A DNA stretch of 64,000 bases, taken from contig NZ_VWSH01000001.1 in the NCBI RefSeq assembly GCF_008629695.1, positions 1,515,990-1,579,989 of the forward strand, read 5' to 3'. The translations under genes and the position numbers were made by a program. Source of the DNA: Taibaiella lutea (lineage in GTDB: Bacteria > Bacteroidota > Bacteroidia > Chitinophagales > Chitinophagaceae). Positions 9,047-18,739 of the stretch are shown one piece after another (the first letter of the stretch is position 1; the number at the start of each line of letters is the position of its first letter). The notes below the pieces were generated by a model that worked only from the letters and a program-made list of their open reading frames with translations, did not search any database and had not been told where the DNA came from.

Positions 9047-12000
9047 ATGGGCCATTCACTAAAGCGATTTTTTATATATTCCGGCGTTTTTTCCGCCTTT
9101 TACTTATCTTCTTTTTCCCCTGAAGCTTGCGGTCAGATTCCCGTAAGTAACAGTAAAGAGTACAATTTGTTGAAACATGGCATTGAACAATTTCAGCAAA
9201 GCCATTATATCCTTGCTTGCAAAACTATTCAGGAGTTTTTAAGCCAACATATTCAGCCCACTGAAACACTTAATGATAAAACGTTATCGCTTGCTATTCA
9301 GCAGGCTAAATACATTTTGTCATTAAGCAATCTCAAAGCTAATAATAAAAATGCAGTTCCTGAAATTACGCTTTACATTGATGAAACAGTCAATCCTGTT
9401 TACAAGCAACGTGCGGCCTTTGCGCTGGCGCAATACTATTTCCAGCAAAACAATCTGGAAAATGCTATCACTTATTATGAAATTGCCGGTATCGACAATC
9501 TGAGTAATAATGAAATCGCAGATGCAAAATTTGAACTGGCTTACAGTTATTTCAACGAAAAGAAGTTTGACAGGGCAAAACCACTATTTGGCACCATAAA
9601 AGAATTGCCTGAAAATAAATATTACCTGGCCGGCAACTATTATTATGGTTTACTGGCTTATAATGATAAGGATTATGAGTTGGCATTAAAGAGTTTTGAA
9701 CGCATCCATAATCAGGAAGAATACAAAGACATTATTCCTTATTATGAAGCCGAAATCAATTACTTCAAAGGAAATTACGACCAGGTGCTGACCTTATCCA
9801 ACAGATATTTGCGCAAATCTGACAAATTGTTTTACGACAAGGAAATGCATTTGCTGACGGGACAGACTTATTTTGAGCAAAAGAAATTTAAAGAGGCATT
9901 GCCCTTCTTTGAACATTATTACGACAATTCGGAAAAAATCCGCAAAGAGGAACTATATGAATTGGCTTATACCTATTACCGTCTGGAAAAATGGCAGAAA
10001 GCTATTGAAAGATTCCAACCTTTAAGCAATGCACAGGATTCTCTCGGACAGACTTCCATGTATTTATTGGGCGATTGTTACCTGAAAATAGGCGACAAAA
10101 AAGGGGCACGTAATGCCTTTGAAACTTGCGCCAACATGGACTACAATCCTTCGCAGCAAGAAGCCGCAAGTTTCCTTTACGCCAAGCTTTCTTACGAGTT
10201 GGGCATTGAAGGCCTTGCTACGCGCAAGCTATATGACTTTATCAAAGTTTATCCAAACTCTAAATTTACACCTGAAGCACAAAAGCTGCTTACAGGCTTA
10301 CTGACAAAATCGAGCAATTACAGCGAAGCATTCGCCATCATGAGCGACATGGCTGTAAAAGATGATGCCATGTGGGCATTATACCAACAAGTAGGTCTGG
10401 GCCGCGCTATACAACTGATGCAGAGCAATCAGAATGCAGCAGCAGACAGCGTGCTAAACCTTTCTTTGCAACAACCCATCAATAATACTTATGAAGCAAT
10501 TGCCTACTTCTGGAAAGGCGATATTGCTTACAAAGAAAAACGTTACCCGCAGGCTATCCAGTTCACCCAGACATTTCTGGACAGAGTAAAAGGGCAGGAA
10601 GATGCTGCGCGAAGAATAAGCCCCCAGGCAACGGTACAGAATGCAAACTTTAATATCGGGTATGCCCAACTGGAGTTAGGTCAATACAACGATGCTGCTA
10701 CGGCCTTTGCTTCCGTGCAAAATACAACCAGCAATTCAGGGTATAACGATTTGGTTGCTTCGGATGCTATTGTGCGTCAGGCAGATGCTGCCTTTATGCA
10801 GAAAGACTTTGACAAGGCTATACAGCTTTATGACAAATTCATCAATGCCAATGTGGGCAATACGGATTATGCCAAATATCAGAAGAGCCTGATACTTGGT
10901 TTGCAAGGCAATAACGATGCAAAAATCCAGATACTGAATAACCTTGTCAGCAAATATCCTGTTTCAGAATACAAAGATGAAGCTCAGTATGAATTAGCCG
11001 TATCTTATCTGGAATCGGGCAGGAACAGCGAGGCAATCGACCTTCTGAAATCACTGTCGGAAAATACATCCATTCAGGATAACCTTCGTGCGAAAGCATT
11101 ATCCAAATTGGCTTACAGTTATCAGGTAGCTGATAGGGATAAGGAAGCTATTACCACTTACAAAAAATATATTGCTGCTTATCCTTCGGCTCCCGACAGA
11201 GCCGCAGCGACTGATGCTTTACGCAATTTATATATCAGCACAAGCCAGCCTGAAGCTTATGCACAGTTCCTGAAAGAAAACAATATGCCGGAAGAAGGCG
11301 ATGCAGGCATCGAACAAACCTATTATGCTGCTGCGGAATCTGACTTCGGAAACAACAACTGGACAAAAGCCGTAGATGGTTTTACAAAATACCTGAATCA
11401 ATTTCCGAATGGCAATAATGCCAACAAAGCGCATTATTACAGAGCTGAAAGCTATTATCAGTTAAAGGACAAAACAAAAGCCCTGCCTGATTATGATGCT
11501 GTTGTAAATGCAGGATGGAGCGACTTTTCGGATGATGCAGCTGCACGCGCTGCTGAAATAGCTTATCAGAATAAAGACTATGTTGCCGCTCAGAAATATT
11601 ATAAAGCCTTGCGCAGCGCAGCGTTGGACAACAATAACTTACAAAAAGCATACACAGGTTTGCTGATTACAAGTTACGAAAACAAAGATTTTGCAGCTTC
11701 CAATGCGTATGCAGACACGCTTTTATCGCTACCGGAAATAAATGTAAATGCCCAGAACGAAGCGCGTCTTTACAAAGCCAAATCTTTGCAGAACAACAGT
11801 CAGTTTGACGAAGCCATGTCTTTGTACCAGGCTATTGATAAAATGAATTTAGGTGTGGCAAGCGGAGAGGCAAGATACCGGATGGCGGAAATACTTTTCT
11901 CGCAACATAAATTAAAAGAGGCCGAAGAGCAGGCCAGCTATGCCGCACAGGCTTCGGGCGGTTCCGATTACTGGACCGTGAAAGACTATATCCTTATTGC

Positions 12001-12160
12001 TGATATACTTACTGAACAAAAAGATTACTTCAATGCAAAAGCTACTTTACAAAGTATTGTAAAGAACACAAGCTATGCCGATGTTAAAGACGAAGCGACC
12101 AAGAAACTGGCAAACGTAAAGCAGTTGGAAAAATCCACTTCAAAACTTTCAGAAGAATAA
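9047..12160 (+). CDS. Large tetratricopeptide-repeat protein, probably periplasmic or outer-membrane associated
   Basis: 1037 residues with an N-terminal signal-like segment (FFIYSGVFSAFYLSSFSPEACGQ). The rest is helical TPR repeats, with many ALAQYYFQQNNLENAITYYE or YELAYTYYRLEKWQKAIERF type units from about residue 105 to the end. No catalytic domain is seen. Genes of this kind in Bacteroidota encode envelope scaffold proteins. Its stop is 18 bp from the start of an outer-membrane protein gene, followed by an HU/SPOR gene, and the three probably form one operon from the promoter at 8965. A role in envelope assembly or division is inferred from the SPOR neighbour only. Confidence 0.85.
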   Translation: MGHSLKRFFIYSGVFSAFYLSSFSPEACGQIPVSNSKEYNLLKHGIEQFQQSHYILACKTIQEFLSQHIQPTETLNDKTLSLAIQQAKYILSLSNLKANNKNAVPEITLYIDETVNPVYKQRAAFALAQYYFQQNNLENAITYYEIAGIDNLSNNEIADAKFELAYSYFNEKKFDRAKPLFGTIKELPENKYYLAGNYYYGLLAYNDKDYELALKSFERIHNQEEYKDIIPYYEAEINYFKGNYDQVLTLSNRYLRKSDKLFYDKEMHLLTGQTYFEQKKFKEALPFFEHYYDNSEKIRKEELYELAYTYYRLEKWQKAIERFQPLSNAQDSLGQTSMYLLGDCYLKIGDKKGARNAFETCANMDYNPSQQEAASFLYAKLSYELGIEGLATRKLYDFIKVYPNSKFTPEAQKLLTGLLTKSSNYSEAFAIMSDMAVKDDAMWALYQQVGLGRAIQLMQSNQNAAADSVLNLSLQQPINNTYEAIAYFWKGDIAYKEKRYPQAIQFTQTFLDRVKGQEDAARRISPQATVQNANFNIGYAQLELGQYNDAATAFASVQNTTSNSGYNDLVASDAIVRQADAAFMQKDFDKAIQLYDKFINANVGNTDYAKYQKSLILGLQGNNDAKIQILNNLVSKYPVSEYKDEAQYELAVSYLESGRNSEAIDLLKSLSENTSIQDNLRAKALSKLAYSYQVADRDKEAITTYKKYIAAYPSAPDRAAATDALRNLYISTSQPEAYAQFLKENNMPEEGDAGIEQTYYAAAESDFGNNNWTKAVDGFTKYLNQFPNGNNANKAHYYRAESYYQLKDKTKALPDYDAVVNAGWSDFSDDAAARAAEIAYQNKDYVAAQKYYKALRSAALDNNNLQKAYTGLLITSYENKDFAASNAYADTLLSLPEINVNAQNEARLYKAKSLQNNSQFDEAMSLYQAIDKMNLGVASGEARYRMAEILFSQHKLKEAEEQASYAAQASGGSDYWTVKDYILIADILTEQKDYFNAKATLQSIVKNTSYADVKDEATKKLANVKQLEKSTSKLSEE

Positions 12161-12178
12161 ACAGCACAATATTTATAC

Positions 12179-13831
12179 ATGCGCAAGTACACTAAATATA
12201 TTTCGTTTCTGGCCTGTTCGTTTTTTATAAACGACATTGCATTGCATGCACAGCAAAAGAACGATACTACTATAGATAACCAGACAATTGAAATTACCCA
12301 GACATATAAACCTGAAATTGCCAAACCTTCCAAACCGGTTATCATACCGTCTTTGCCAAGAGTTGATACTGTCAAGCCCAGATTTCAGTATGAAGTACCG
12401 CAACAGACTTTAAGTTATACCTATCATTCTGTTCCTATCAGGCCTCTGGCTTTGGGTGCTTCCAAGTCTCCCATGCCTTTTCAGAATTATGTAAAGCTTG
12501 GTTACGGTAATTTATCTTCGTTATATCTTGATGCAGGCGTTGGCAGCGTTAAAACAAACGATTATGAATTGAGCGCTCATTTCTCCCATCTTTCGCAAAA
12601 GGGGAATATAGAAAACCAGCAATCGTCAAGGACAAATCTTGATGCCGGCGGGAAGTATTTTACATCGGGCCATGCTATAGGAGCTTCCGTTAATTTCCTT
12701 CGTAACGGCAATACGCTTTACGGATATGACCATGACCTTTATGAATATCAGAAAAATACCATCAAACAGGCATTTACGGGCGTCAACCTGACATTGAGCG
12801 CAGAGAATACGCAAATGAATAACAGCATGAACATCTGGTACAAACCAAATGTAAGCTTCGGTTTGTATGGCGATAAATTTGAAGCAAAAGAAAGATACTT
12901 TGCTTTTGACATACCGGCCTATATGCCGATTGATGATTCTTCCATGATTTTCAGTCTGGGGTTGAAAGGTAATTTCACGCGATTTGAAAACAGCTTTATA
13001 GCTACCAATAATAATTACCTGCAGGTAAATCCGGCTTTGGATATCATTACCGAAAAATCGAATATCCATATAGGCGTGAGCCCGACCTGGGGCAAAAACA
13101 GCACTTGTTATTTATTGCCTGATATCTCTCTGAACACAAGAATTTTCAAAAAAGGACTGGCATTGGTTGCGGGCTGGAAAGGCGGCCTGAATCAGAATAC
13201 TTACCAACAGTTAAGCCAGAAAAATCCTTTTATTTATAATGATTATAATATACAGCAAACCAAGACCGACCAGGTGTATGGAGGCTTCGAGTCTGCATTC
13301 GGAGAGCACATTTCATTCGGAGGAACAGCTGCATGGCACCAGTATAAACATCTTGCCCTATTTGTAAATGATTATGTAACGGAACAGGATGGCAAGGTTT
13401 TTGATGTAGTATATGACAATAAAGTACAGGCCATCAGCATAGACGCATTTATCAGGTATCAGGTAGGGAATACCTTCGGCGTAAGCGGAAGCGCATCCTG
13501 GTATAATTTTTACAAAACCACCACCTTTGACAAAGCTTACCATGAACCGGCTTTCAAACTGACCGGCAACCTGTATTTCCATCCTTTGCAGCAATTGCAT
13601 TTAAATGTGAATATGGATTTCTGGAATGGCATGTATGCGCTTAATGCAGATGGCACTAACCGTACGATGCCGGCATTTGTGGACCTGAGCGCCAACGCAG
13701 AATACAATATTATACCAAGGCTTTCTGCTTTTGTTCAATTGAACAACATTTTCGGAAGCCATTACCAGCGTTGGAACCAGTATGATTCTTATGGTTTTAA
13801 TATAATTGGCGGAATCAGGTTTAAATTTTAA
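12179..13831 (+). CDS. Outer-membrane beta-barrel protein, TonB-receptor-like
   Basis: 550 residues with a signal peptide ending near HAQQKND. A Pro/Lys-rich periplasmic linker follows (TYKPEIAKPSKPVI at about residues 42-55, then PRVDTVKPRF). From about residue 100 there are alternating aromatic/hydrophobic beta strands, ending IIGGIRFKF with the terminal Phe typical of barrel proteins. The late segment NAEYNIIPRLSAFVQLNNIFG resembles the last strands of TonB-dependent receptors, but no plug domain or clear TonB box is present. It is probably co-transcribed with the TPR gene 18 bp upstream. The substrate is unknown. Confidence 0.75.
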   Translation: MRKYTKYISFLACSFFINDIALHAQQKNDTTIDNQTIEITQTYKPEIAKPSKPVIIPSLPRVDTVKPRFQYEVPQQTLSYTYHSVPIRPLALGASKSPMPFQNYVKLGYGNLSSLYLDAGVGSVKTNDYELSAHFSHLSQKGNIENQQSSRTNLDAGGKYFTSGHAIGASVNFLRNGNTLYGYDHDLYEYQKNTIKQAFTGVNLTLSAENTQMNNSMNIWYKPNVSFGLYGDKFEAKERYFAFDIPAYMPIDDSSMIFSLGLKGNFTRFENSFIATNNNYLQVNPALDIITEKSNIHIGVSPTWGKNSTCYLLPDISLNTRIFKKGLALVAGWKGGLNQNTYQQLSQKNPFIYNDYNIQQTKTDQVYGGFESAFGEHISFGGTAAWHQYKHLALFVNDYVTEQDGKVFDVVYDNKVQAISIDAFIRYQVGNTFGVSGSASWYNFYKTTTFDKAYHEPAFKLTGNLYFHPLQQLHLNVNMDFWNGMYALNADGTNRTMPAFVDLSANAEYNIIPRLSAFVQLNNIFGSHYQRWNQYDSYGFNIIGGIRFKF

Positions 13832-13884
13832 ATGAAATTGTACATTCGGCCTTAATTGAACGGGGCTTTAATAAATCAGAATCG

Positions 13885-14844
13885 ATGGACATAGCAAATT
13901 ATGTTGGATTATTCCTACTGAAAAATGAATATTGCTTTTTACCGGGCATCGGCAGCCTAATAGTACAAAAGCGCCCGGCTGTATATAATAAAGAGACAAA
14001 AGAAATGTCTGCTCCTGCTTATGATATTGTTTACCGGCAGGAAGGTGGCTCCATCGATGATTCTTTTGCGAATTTCATTGCGAATAATGAACGCATCAGT
14101 ATTGCACATGCCGCCAATCACCTGAAAGATTTCTGTGCAGCAGCAAAAGCAGATTTAAAGGAAGGAAAATCAGTAATCATTCCCGGCATCGGCAGCCTGC
14201 AGCCAAATAACGGCAGCATTCAATTTGTAAAAGATCCATCATTGCACATTGAAGGAAAGGCGATTCCTTACTTCAGAAACAGCGATGCTGTAACTGCAAA
14301 GAAAGAGGAAGCATTAAGCAATATCATTGAACGTACCAATATCCGCGAACCGAAGGCAAATGAGCAGATTGAATACAAAGCACCTTCTGTTAACTGGGGC
14401 AAGATAGGTGCGCTGGCCGGTATTCTTATAATACTTATTGCGGGTGGCATTTACCTGTTCATGACCTTAAATAAGAACAAAACAGAAGATGCTGTTCCTC
14501 CGGTTGATACCGTTCAGCAGGAAGTTGCTCCGCCAACAGTTGTTATTCCGGATAGCACAGCTTCATCGGTTGATACCGTTGCTGTGACCAATGCGCCTGC
14601 AAGTGCAGATGGAATGATTCAGTATAAAGTTGCCCTGAATTCTTATCCTACAAGGCAGGGAGCCGAAGGCCGCGCAAACAAGCTGAAATCTTACGGCCAT
14701 GCTGAAGTGGAAGTATTCGCCAAAGATTCAGGCAGTTATTTTGTTGTAATTCCTGTTACCTCTTTAGCTTCGGACACTACAAAGATTGTAGATTCATTAA
14801 AAAGGCTTTATAATCCGAAGGGTACATTGCCTATTATCAGATAA
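13885..14844 (+). CDS. HU-CCDC81-like and SPOR domain protein, single-pass membrane
   Basis: 319 residues. The N-terminal 120 residues contain two HU/CCDC81-like units, each with an LPGIGSL or IPGIGSLQ motif (residues 19-25 and about 101-107). One transmembrane segment follows at about 172-194 (IGALAGILIILIAGGIYLFM). After an acidic, Pro/Thr-rich linker, a C-terminal SPOR domain (MIQYKVALNSYPTRQGAEGRANKL...YFVVIPV) could bind denuded peptidoglycan at division sites. This architecture is characteristic of Bacteroidota. The HU part would be cytoplasmic, suggesting a bridge between the cytoplasm (DNA or division proteins) and septal peptidoglycan. The molecular role is not established. It is the last gene of the cluster and is followed by a strong terminator. 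Confidence 0.85.
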   Translation: MDIANYVGLFLLKNEYCFLPGIGSLIVQKRPAVYNKETKEMSAPAYDIVYRQEGGSIDDSFANFIANNERISIAHAANHLKDFCAAAKADLKEGKSVIIPGIGSLQPNNGSIQFVKDPSLHIEGKAIPYFRNSDAVTAKKEEALSNIIERTNIREPKANEQIEYKAPSVNWGKIGALAGILIILIAGGIYLFMTLNKNKTEDAVPPVDTVQQEVAPPTVVIPDSTASSVDTVAVTNAPASADGMIQYKVALNSYPTRQGAEGRANKLKSYGHAEVEVFAKDSGSYFVVIPVTSLASDTTKIVDSLKRLYNPKGTLPIIR

Positions 14845-14862
14845 AAAGCATTTTCGCTATAA

Positions 14863-14904
14863 AAATAATAATGGCTGCATCTTTCGGTGCAGCCATTATT
14901 ATTT
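14863..14904. terminator. Rho-independent terminator, usable in both directions
   Basis: A 17-bp perfect stem with GGCTGCA/TGCAGCC at its top and A/T-rich bases below, and an 8-base loop. It sits 18 bp after the HU/SPOR stop. A-rich and T-rich flanks allow termination of the opposing DUF2490 gene too. Confidence 0.85.
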
Positions 14905-14992
14905 CAGGTAATTCCGGCGAACAATATGTTTATTCAATAAGGCAGATAGAACATTAACTCGGATACAATTCCCATAAAATTATCCATGAAGC

Positions 14993-15757
14993 TTAATTCC
15001 AGTTAAAGTTGGCATTCAGCATAAAGCCATTATTATACTGAAAAACAGATTTGCCATCTATTTGTGCGCCTTGCTGAACGGTCTGGTTAAATGCCACAAC
15101 TTCAAAACCAAGACGCTTATTGAGTTTATAACCCAATGCCAGGCCTATCCTATTCTGGTCAAAAACATTTGCATTTACATTTTTACCAAAACCGATAAAT
15201 ATCTCATCAAATGCAGCGGTATAAAAAGTATTGTCAGTCAGGGTTGCATTATTAAGGGGTAGTGTAACCCTCAGCTGATACCTCAATCTGTTCAGGTAAT
15301 TCCATTTTGTAATAGCTCTCCCGTCAGTTGCCGCAGGGTCTAAAACGCCCAAAAAACGTTGTTCCAGTCTGCCGCGATGATTCAGCAGTACCCTTCCTAT
15401 ATTATCGTTCCATATTACCTGCTCATAAATTCTGTGTTCAGGAAAAGGCTGCGCAGCTTTGGGTGGATAATCGCCGTAGGGAAAGGTTTCGGTCCATGCG
15501 TAACCGGCCAACACACTCAGTCCGTTTTTGAATTTATACTGAATGCCGCCGCGTAACAGGCTTTGTTGCCATGATTTCAACCCTTCGGTCCTGCGCCATT
15601 GATATTCGGCCAGTACTGCAATATGCTCGTTAATATTAATTGTATGAAATTGATTAAGCCAGATGACGGTATTATTTGTCTTAAGTCTGTTTTGAGCAAA
15701 ATTTAATTTAGGAATACAAAATAGCAATAGGAATAAGCCTGCAATTTTTCGGTTCAT
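14993..15757 (-). CDS. DUF2490 outer-membrane protein
   Basis: 254 residues: a signal peptide ending NFAQN, then a predicted small beta barrel rich in amphipathic strands. The DUF2490 hallmarks are visible: TVIWLNQFHTININEHIAVLAEYQWRR early on, HRIYEQ and HRGRLEQRF in the middle, and NRLRYQLRVTLPLN before the last strands, ending in NFNWN. The family is common in Bacteroidota outer membranes and its function is not known. It faces the HU/SPOR cluster tail-to-tail across the shared terminator. Confidence 0.85.
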   Translation of the reverse strand: MNRKIAGLFLLLFCIPKLNFAQNRLKTNNTVIWLNQFHTININEHIAVLAEYQWRRTEGLKSWQQSLLRGGIQYKFKNGLSVLAGYAWTETFPYGDYPPKAAQPFPEHRIYEQVIWNDNIGRVLLNHRGRLEQRFLGVLDPAATDGRAITKWNYLNRLRYQLRVTLPLNNATLTDNTFYTAAFDEIFIGFGKNVNANVFDQNRIGLALGYKLNKRLGFEVVAFNQTVQQGAQIDGKSVFQYNNGFMLNANFNWN

Positions 15758-15796
15758 TTAAAACAAAGATTGTTGAAGGCTTCAAAAATAAAGAAA

Positions 15797-15830
15797 AATA
15801 CCCGCATAGTTTGGGAGCTTTGCGGGTATT
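15797..15830 (-). terminator. Terminator after mazG
   Basis: AATACCCGCA pairs with TGCGGGTATT around a 14-base loop. On the minus strand it is followed by TTTTTCTTTATTTTT. It lies 60 bp downstream of the mazG stop and closes the gldF-rsgA-SCO-mazG run. Confidence 0.8.
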
Positions 15831-15889
15831 CAAAATATAAAATTCATTTTGGCAGCATGTTTACCGGTTATTGCCGGAGCCGGTTATCC

Positions 15890-16225
15890 TTACATCAGCT
15901 TTTCATTATCCTGATGACGTTGTTTGTCTCTGTTCGTTTTCTTTTCAAAATTCTTCTGTAAAGCTTCGTTCAGGTTAACGCCTGTCTGATTAGCGAGACA
16001 CATCAGAACCCAAAGTACATCAGCCATTTCATCTGCCAGCTCTTTTCCTTTATCCGATTCTTTAAAAGACTGTTCACCGTATTTACGTACCATCAATCTG
16101 GCAAGCTCTCCGGTTTCTTCCATCAGAATACCCAGATTGGTAAGCGGTTCAAAATACCTTACGCCAATGGTTTTAATCCATTCGTCCACCTTTTGCTGCG
16201 CTTCCGTCAGACTGAGTTCCTGCAT
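15890..16225 (-). CDS. MazG-like nucleotide pyrophosphohydrolase
   Basis: 111 residues, a single-domain all-alpha NTP pyrophosphatase of the MazG/dCTPase superfamily. The metal-binding pattern is visible as EETGELAR (about 31-38) and ELADEMADVLWVLM (about 62-75), the ExxE...ExxxD arrangement. It hydrolyses (d)NTPs or modified nucleotides to monophosphates and is thought to cleanse the pool. It is the last gene of the likely operon, 27 bp after the SCO gene and before a strong terminator. Confidence 0.88.
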   Translation of the reverse strand: MQELSLTEAQQKVDEWIKTIGVRYFEPLTNLGILMEETGELARLMVRKYGEQSFKESDKGKELADEMADVLWVLMCLANQTGVNLNEALQKNFEKKTNRDKQRHQDNEKLM

Positions 16226-16252
16226 TTTCTGAATCGATAAAAGGATGAAAGG

Positions 16253-16909
16253 TTATTCTTCGTTTTCCAACAGCTTGATATCTTCAATCAGTTGTGCCAC
16301 CGATTTTTCATTGGTTCCGTCATAAGCTTCCGCTTCGCCTTTAGATGTCAGGCGCATACGCAACCTACCTTTTTTATCAACCAATACGAATTTCTGCGTA
16401 TGAATAAAGTCTTCGTCAATATTGGGATTTCTTTCTTCAACAGCGGTCATCATATAACTGTAGTAGGCTTGGTCATACAGCGCTTTCTTGCTTCCCGTAA
16501 GAAACATCCAATGTTTGGGGTCTGCATCAAAACGCAGGCTGTAAGCCTTCATGGCGGCAACAGAGTCACGCTCGGGGTCAACCGTATGAGAAAGGATTAC
16601 AACATTGTCATCATTCCTGAATGCCTGATACACTTTTGCCATGTTCTCATTCATTTTCGGACAAATACCTTTACAAGTGGTAAAGAAGTATTCCACTACT
16701 GCAACCTTTCCTTTCATCACCTTTTCGGTAATGGTATCGCCTTCCTGATTCAAAAAAGAAAACGGCCTGATATTCTGGCCCGGTTCACCTACCACGGCTA
16801 TGTCCGGTTGTTTGCTTTTTTTGATTGCGGGATAGTAAAAAATAAAGAATCCTGCTCCAAGTAATATAAAGAAGGAAACCAGAAAGACCGTAATCCGTTG
16901 ATTTTTCAT
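16253..16909 (-). CDS. SCO1/SenC/PrrC-family copper protein
   Basis: 218 residues with an N-terminal membrane anchor (VFLVSFFILLGAGFFIFYYPA) and a thioredoxin-fold domain. The copper site is complete: TTCKGICPK (CxxxC) after FF and the distal His in EDFIHTQKF. SCO proteins metallate CuA of cytochrome oxidase subunit II or act as thiol reductases. A second SCO gene sits inside the oxidase cluster at 29214, so this copy, placed between rsgA and mazG, may have another target or simply be a paralogue. Confidence 0.9.
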   Translation of the reverse strand: MKNQRITVFLVSFFILLGAGFFIFYYPAIKKSKQPDIAVVGEPGQNIRPFSFLNQEGDTITEKVMKGKVAVVEYFFTTCKGICPKMNENMAKVYQAFRNDDNVVILSHTVDPERDSVAAMKAYSLRFDADPKHWMFLTGSKKALYDQAYYSYMMTAVEERNPNIDEDFIHTQKFVLVDKKGRLRMRLTSKGEAEAYDGTNEKSVAQLIEDIKLLENEE

Positions 16910-17066
16910 CCGTAATTTTTATTTTTTTATAGTCGGATGGAACTTATCATTATAAAATCTTCATCTTTTGTTTATAAAAACGAAAACTTATTATGAACGT
17001 TTCATTGTAGTTTGACAGCCGCAAAGGTACAGGCACATCAAGCATTAAGATGATAAGTATTTGTTA

Positions 17067-17981
17067 TTAAAGACTTGAAAGGATGGCAATATAACTTTCA
17101 AATCGTTCCATACTTACTTCTCCTGCTGCCACAGCTGCTTTTACAGCACAACCCGGCTCGTTTATATGAATACAATTATTAAACTTACAATCATTTATCA
17201 GCACTTTCATCTCGGGGAAATAATGCGAAAGCTCTTCCCTTTCCATATCTACAATTCCAAATTCCTTTACGCCGGGTGTATCAATAATACGGCCGCCTTG
17301 CGGCAAATCAAACATTTCGGCAAAAGTGGTGGTATGCTGCCCTTTGCCGCTCCATCCCGAAACTTCCTGTACTCTTAAATTCTGATTCGGTATGAAATAG
17401 TTGATTAATGTACTTTTCCCCACTCCGGAATGCCCGCTGAACAAAGTGGTTTTATCTTTCAACATATCTGCAAGCGCATCAAGGCCAAGTCCTTTTTCTG
17501 CGGCTGCAAGAAAGGTTTTGTAACCTATCTTTTCATAAATGGCTTTCCTGTTTTCATATTCCTCCATGCTTTTGCCTTCCAGCAAATCGGATTTATTGAA
17601 AACAATAATTGCCGGAATATGATAGGCTTCTGCGGTTATGAGGAAGCGATCAATAAAGCCGTTTGAAGTGCGCGGCTCTGCCATGGTAGCCACCAATAAT
17701 GCAAGATCGATATTCGCTGCGACGATATGTTTCTGATGCTTGTTATGAGGAGAAGTACGCACCATGTAATTATTGCGCTGCTTTATATCCATTATAATAG
17801 CGCTGTCTTCTCCTTCATTCTCTACCGTCAACGCTACTATATCGCCAACAGCTATAGGATTGGTCGAAGAAATATCGGTGTCGATTTTCAATTTACCTCT
17901 TACGCGGCAATTCCATTTCCTGCCCGATGCATCATAGGCGAGGTAAAAACTACCGGTAGATTTATATATGGTTGCAATCAA
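17067..17981 (-). CDS. rsgA: Ribosome small-subunit GTPase A (RsgA/YjeQ), TTG start
   Basis: Circularly permuted GTPase that tests late 30S assembly. The 304 residues carry an OB fold (1-70), G4 NKSD at 129-132, G1 GHSGVGKS at 183-190, G3 DTPG at 234-237, and the zinc knuckle C265, C270, H272, C278. The start is unusual: the frame opens with TTG at 17981 (IATIYKSTGS follows, the normal N-terminus). The next ATG is about residue 64, inside the OB fold, so TTG must be used. The gldF stop is only 6 bp upstream, so translation may be coupled. Confidence 0.94.
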   Translation of the reverse strand: MIATIYKSTGSFYLAYDASGRKWNCRVRGKLKIDTDISSTNPIAVGDIVALTVENEGEDSAIIMDIKQRNNYMVRTSPHNKHQKHIVAANIDLALLVATMAEPRTSNGFIDRFLITAEAYHIPAIIVFNKSDLLEGKSMEEYENRKAIYEKIGYKTFLAAAEKGLGLDALADMLKDKTTLFSGHSGVGKSTLINYFIPNQNLRVQEVSGWSGKGQHTTTFAEMFDLPQGGRIIDTPGVKEFGIVDMEREELSHYFPEMKVLINDCKFNNCIHINEPGCAVKAAVAAGEVSMERFESYIAILSSL

Positions 17982-17987
17982 AGGTAT

Positions 17988-18719
17988 CTATGCTTTTTTC
18001 TTTACAAGGGTGAATTGCGTAAGTGTTATAAACAAAGCAACTAAGGACAGAAAATATACTACGTCGCGGGTATCAATAACGCCACGGTTCATACTGTTGT
18101 AATGGTAATCCACGCCGATAAGACTCAGGTAAAAATCTGCACCGCCACGGAATGCCGCCACACGGCTCAATGCTTCAAAACCAAAATACAGCAGGAAGCA
18201 GCAGAAGAATGCAACGAGAAAACTTACAATCTGATTATCGGTAAGCGCAGAACAGAAAATACCAATTGCCGTAAATGCTGCGGACAAAAATAACAGCCCG
18301 ATATAGGAGCCTATTATGCCACCCATATCCAGAGCAGCATTTTCCATTGCCAGATAATTGATACTGAATATATAGAGCATGGTAGGCAAAATTGCAATAA
18401 TTACCAAGCTCAATGCGGCAAAGAATTTACCAAAAATAATTGCTCTCGTGGAAAGAGGCTTTGTGGAAAGCCATTCTATGGTTCCTCCTTTAAATTCGTC
18501 AGCAAAGGAACGCATGGTTATGGCAGGAATAAGGAATAACAATAGCCATGGCGCCACCGTAAAAAACTGCTCCATAGATGCATAACCGTAATCCAAAATG
18601 CTGGTATCTGTGAAAACCCAGAGAAACATTCCTGAAGCAATCAGAAACACTAATAAAACCACATATCCGACTATAGAACTGAAAAAGGAACGGAGTTCTT
18701 TGAAATATATACTTAGCAT
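17988..18719 (-). CDS. gldF: Gliding-motility ABC transporter permease GldF
   Basis: 243 residues with six hydrophobic segments. The start MLSIYFKELRSFFSSIVGYVVL and the FADEFKGGTIEWLSTKPLSTRAIIFGKF segment (about 72-99) are characteristic of GldF and related ABC-2 permeases. In flavobacteria GldF pairs with GldG and the ATPase GldA. Here neither follows, and the next gene 6 bp away is rsgA. T9SS substrates elsewhere in the window fit a genome with gliding/T9SS machinery. It could be a general ABC-2 permease rather than a motility protein. Confidence 0.8.
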   Translation of the reverse strand: MLSIYFKELRSFFSSIVGYVVLLVFLIASGMFLWVFTDTSILDYGYASMEQFFTVAPWLLLFLIPAITMRSFADEFKGGTIEWLSTKPLSTRAIIFGKFFAALSLVIIAILPTMLYIFSINYLAMENAALDMGGIIGSYIGLLFLSAAFTAIGIFCSALTDNQIVSFLVAFFCCFLLYFGFEALSRVAAFRGGADFYLSLIGVDYHYNSMNRGVIDTRDVVYFLSLVALFITLTQFTLVKKKA

Positions 18720-18739
18720 AATAAAAAACTAAAGGTCAG

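Noticed and set aside
12626-13069. Minus-strand frame of 147 codons
   Set aside because: Antisense of the barrel gene at 12179 and without family features.
16292-16864. Plus-strand frame of 190 codons
   Set aside because: Antisense of the SCO gene, whose copper-site motifs prove the other strand; no recognisable domain.
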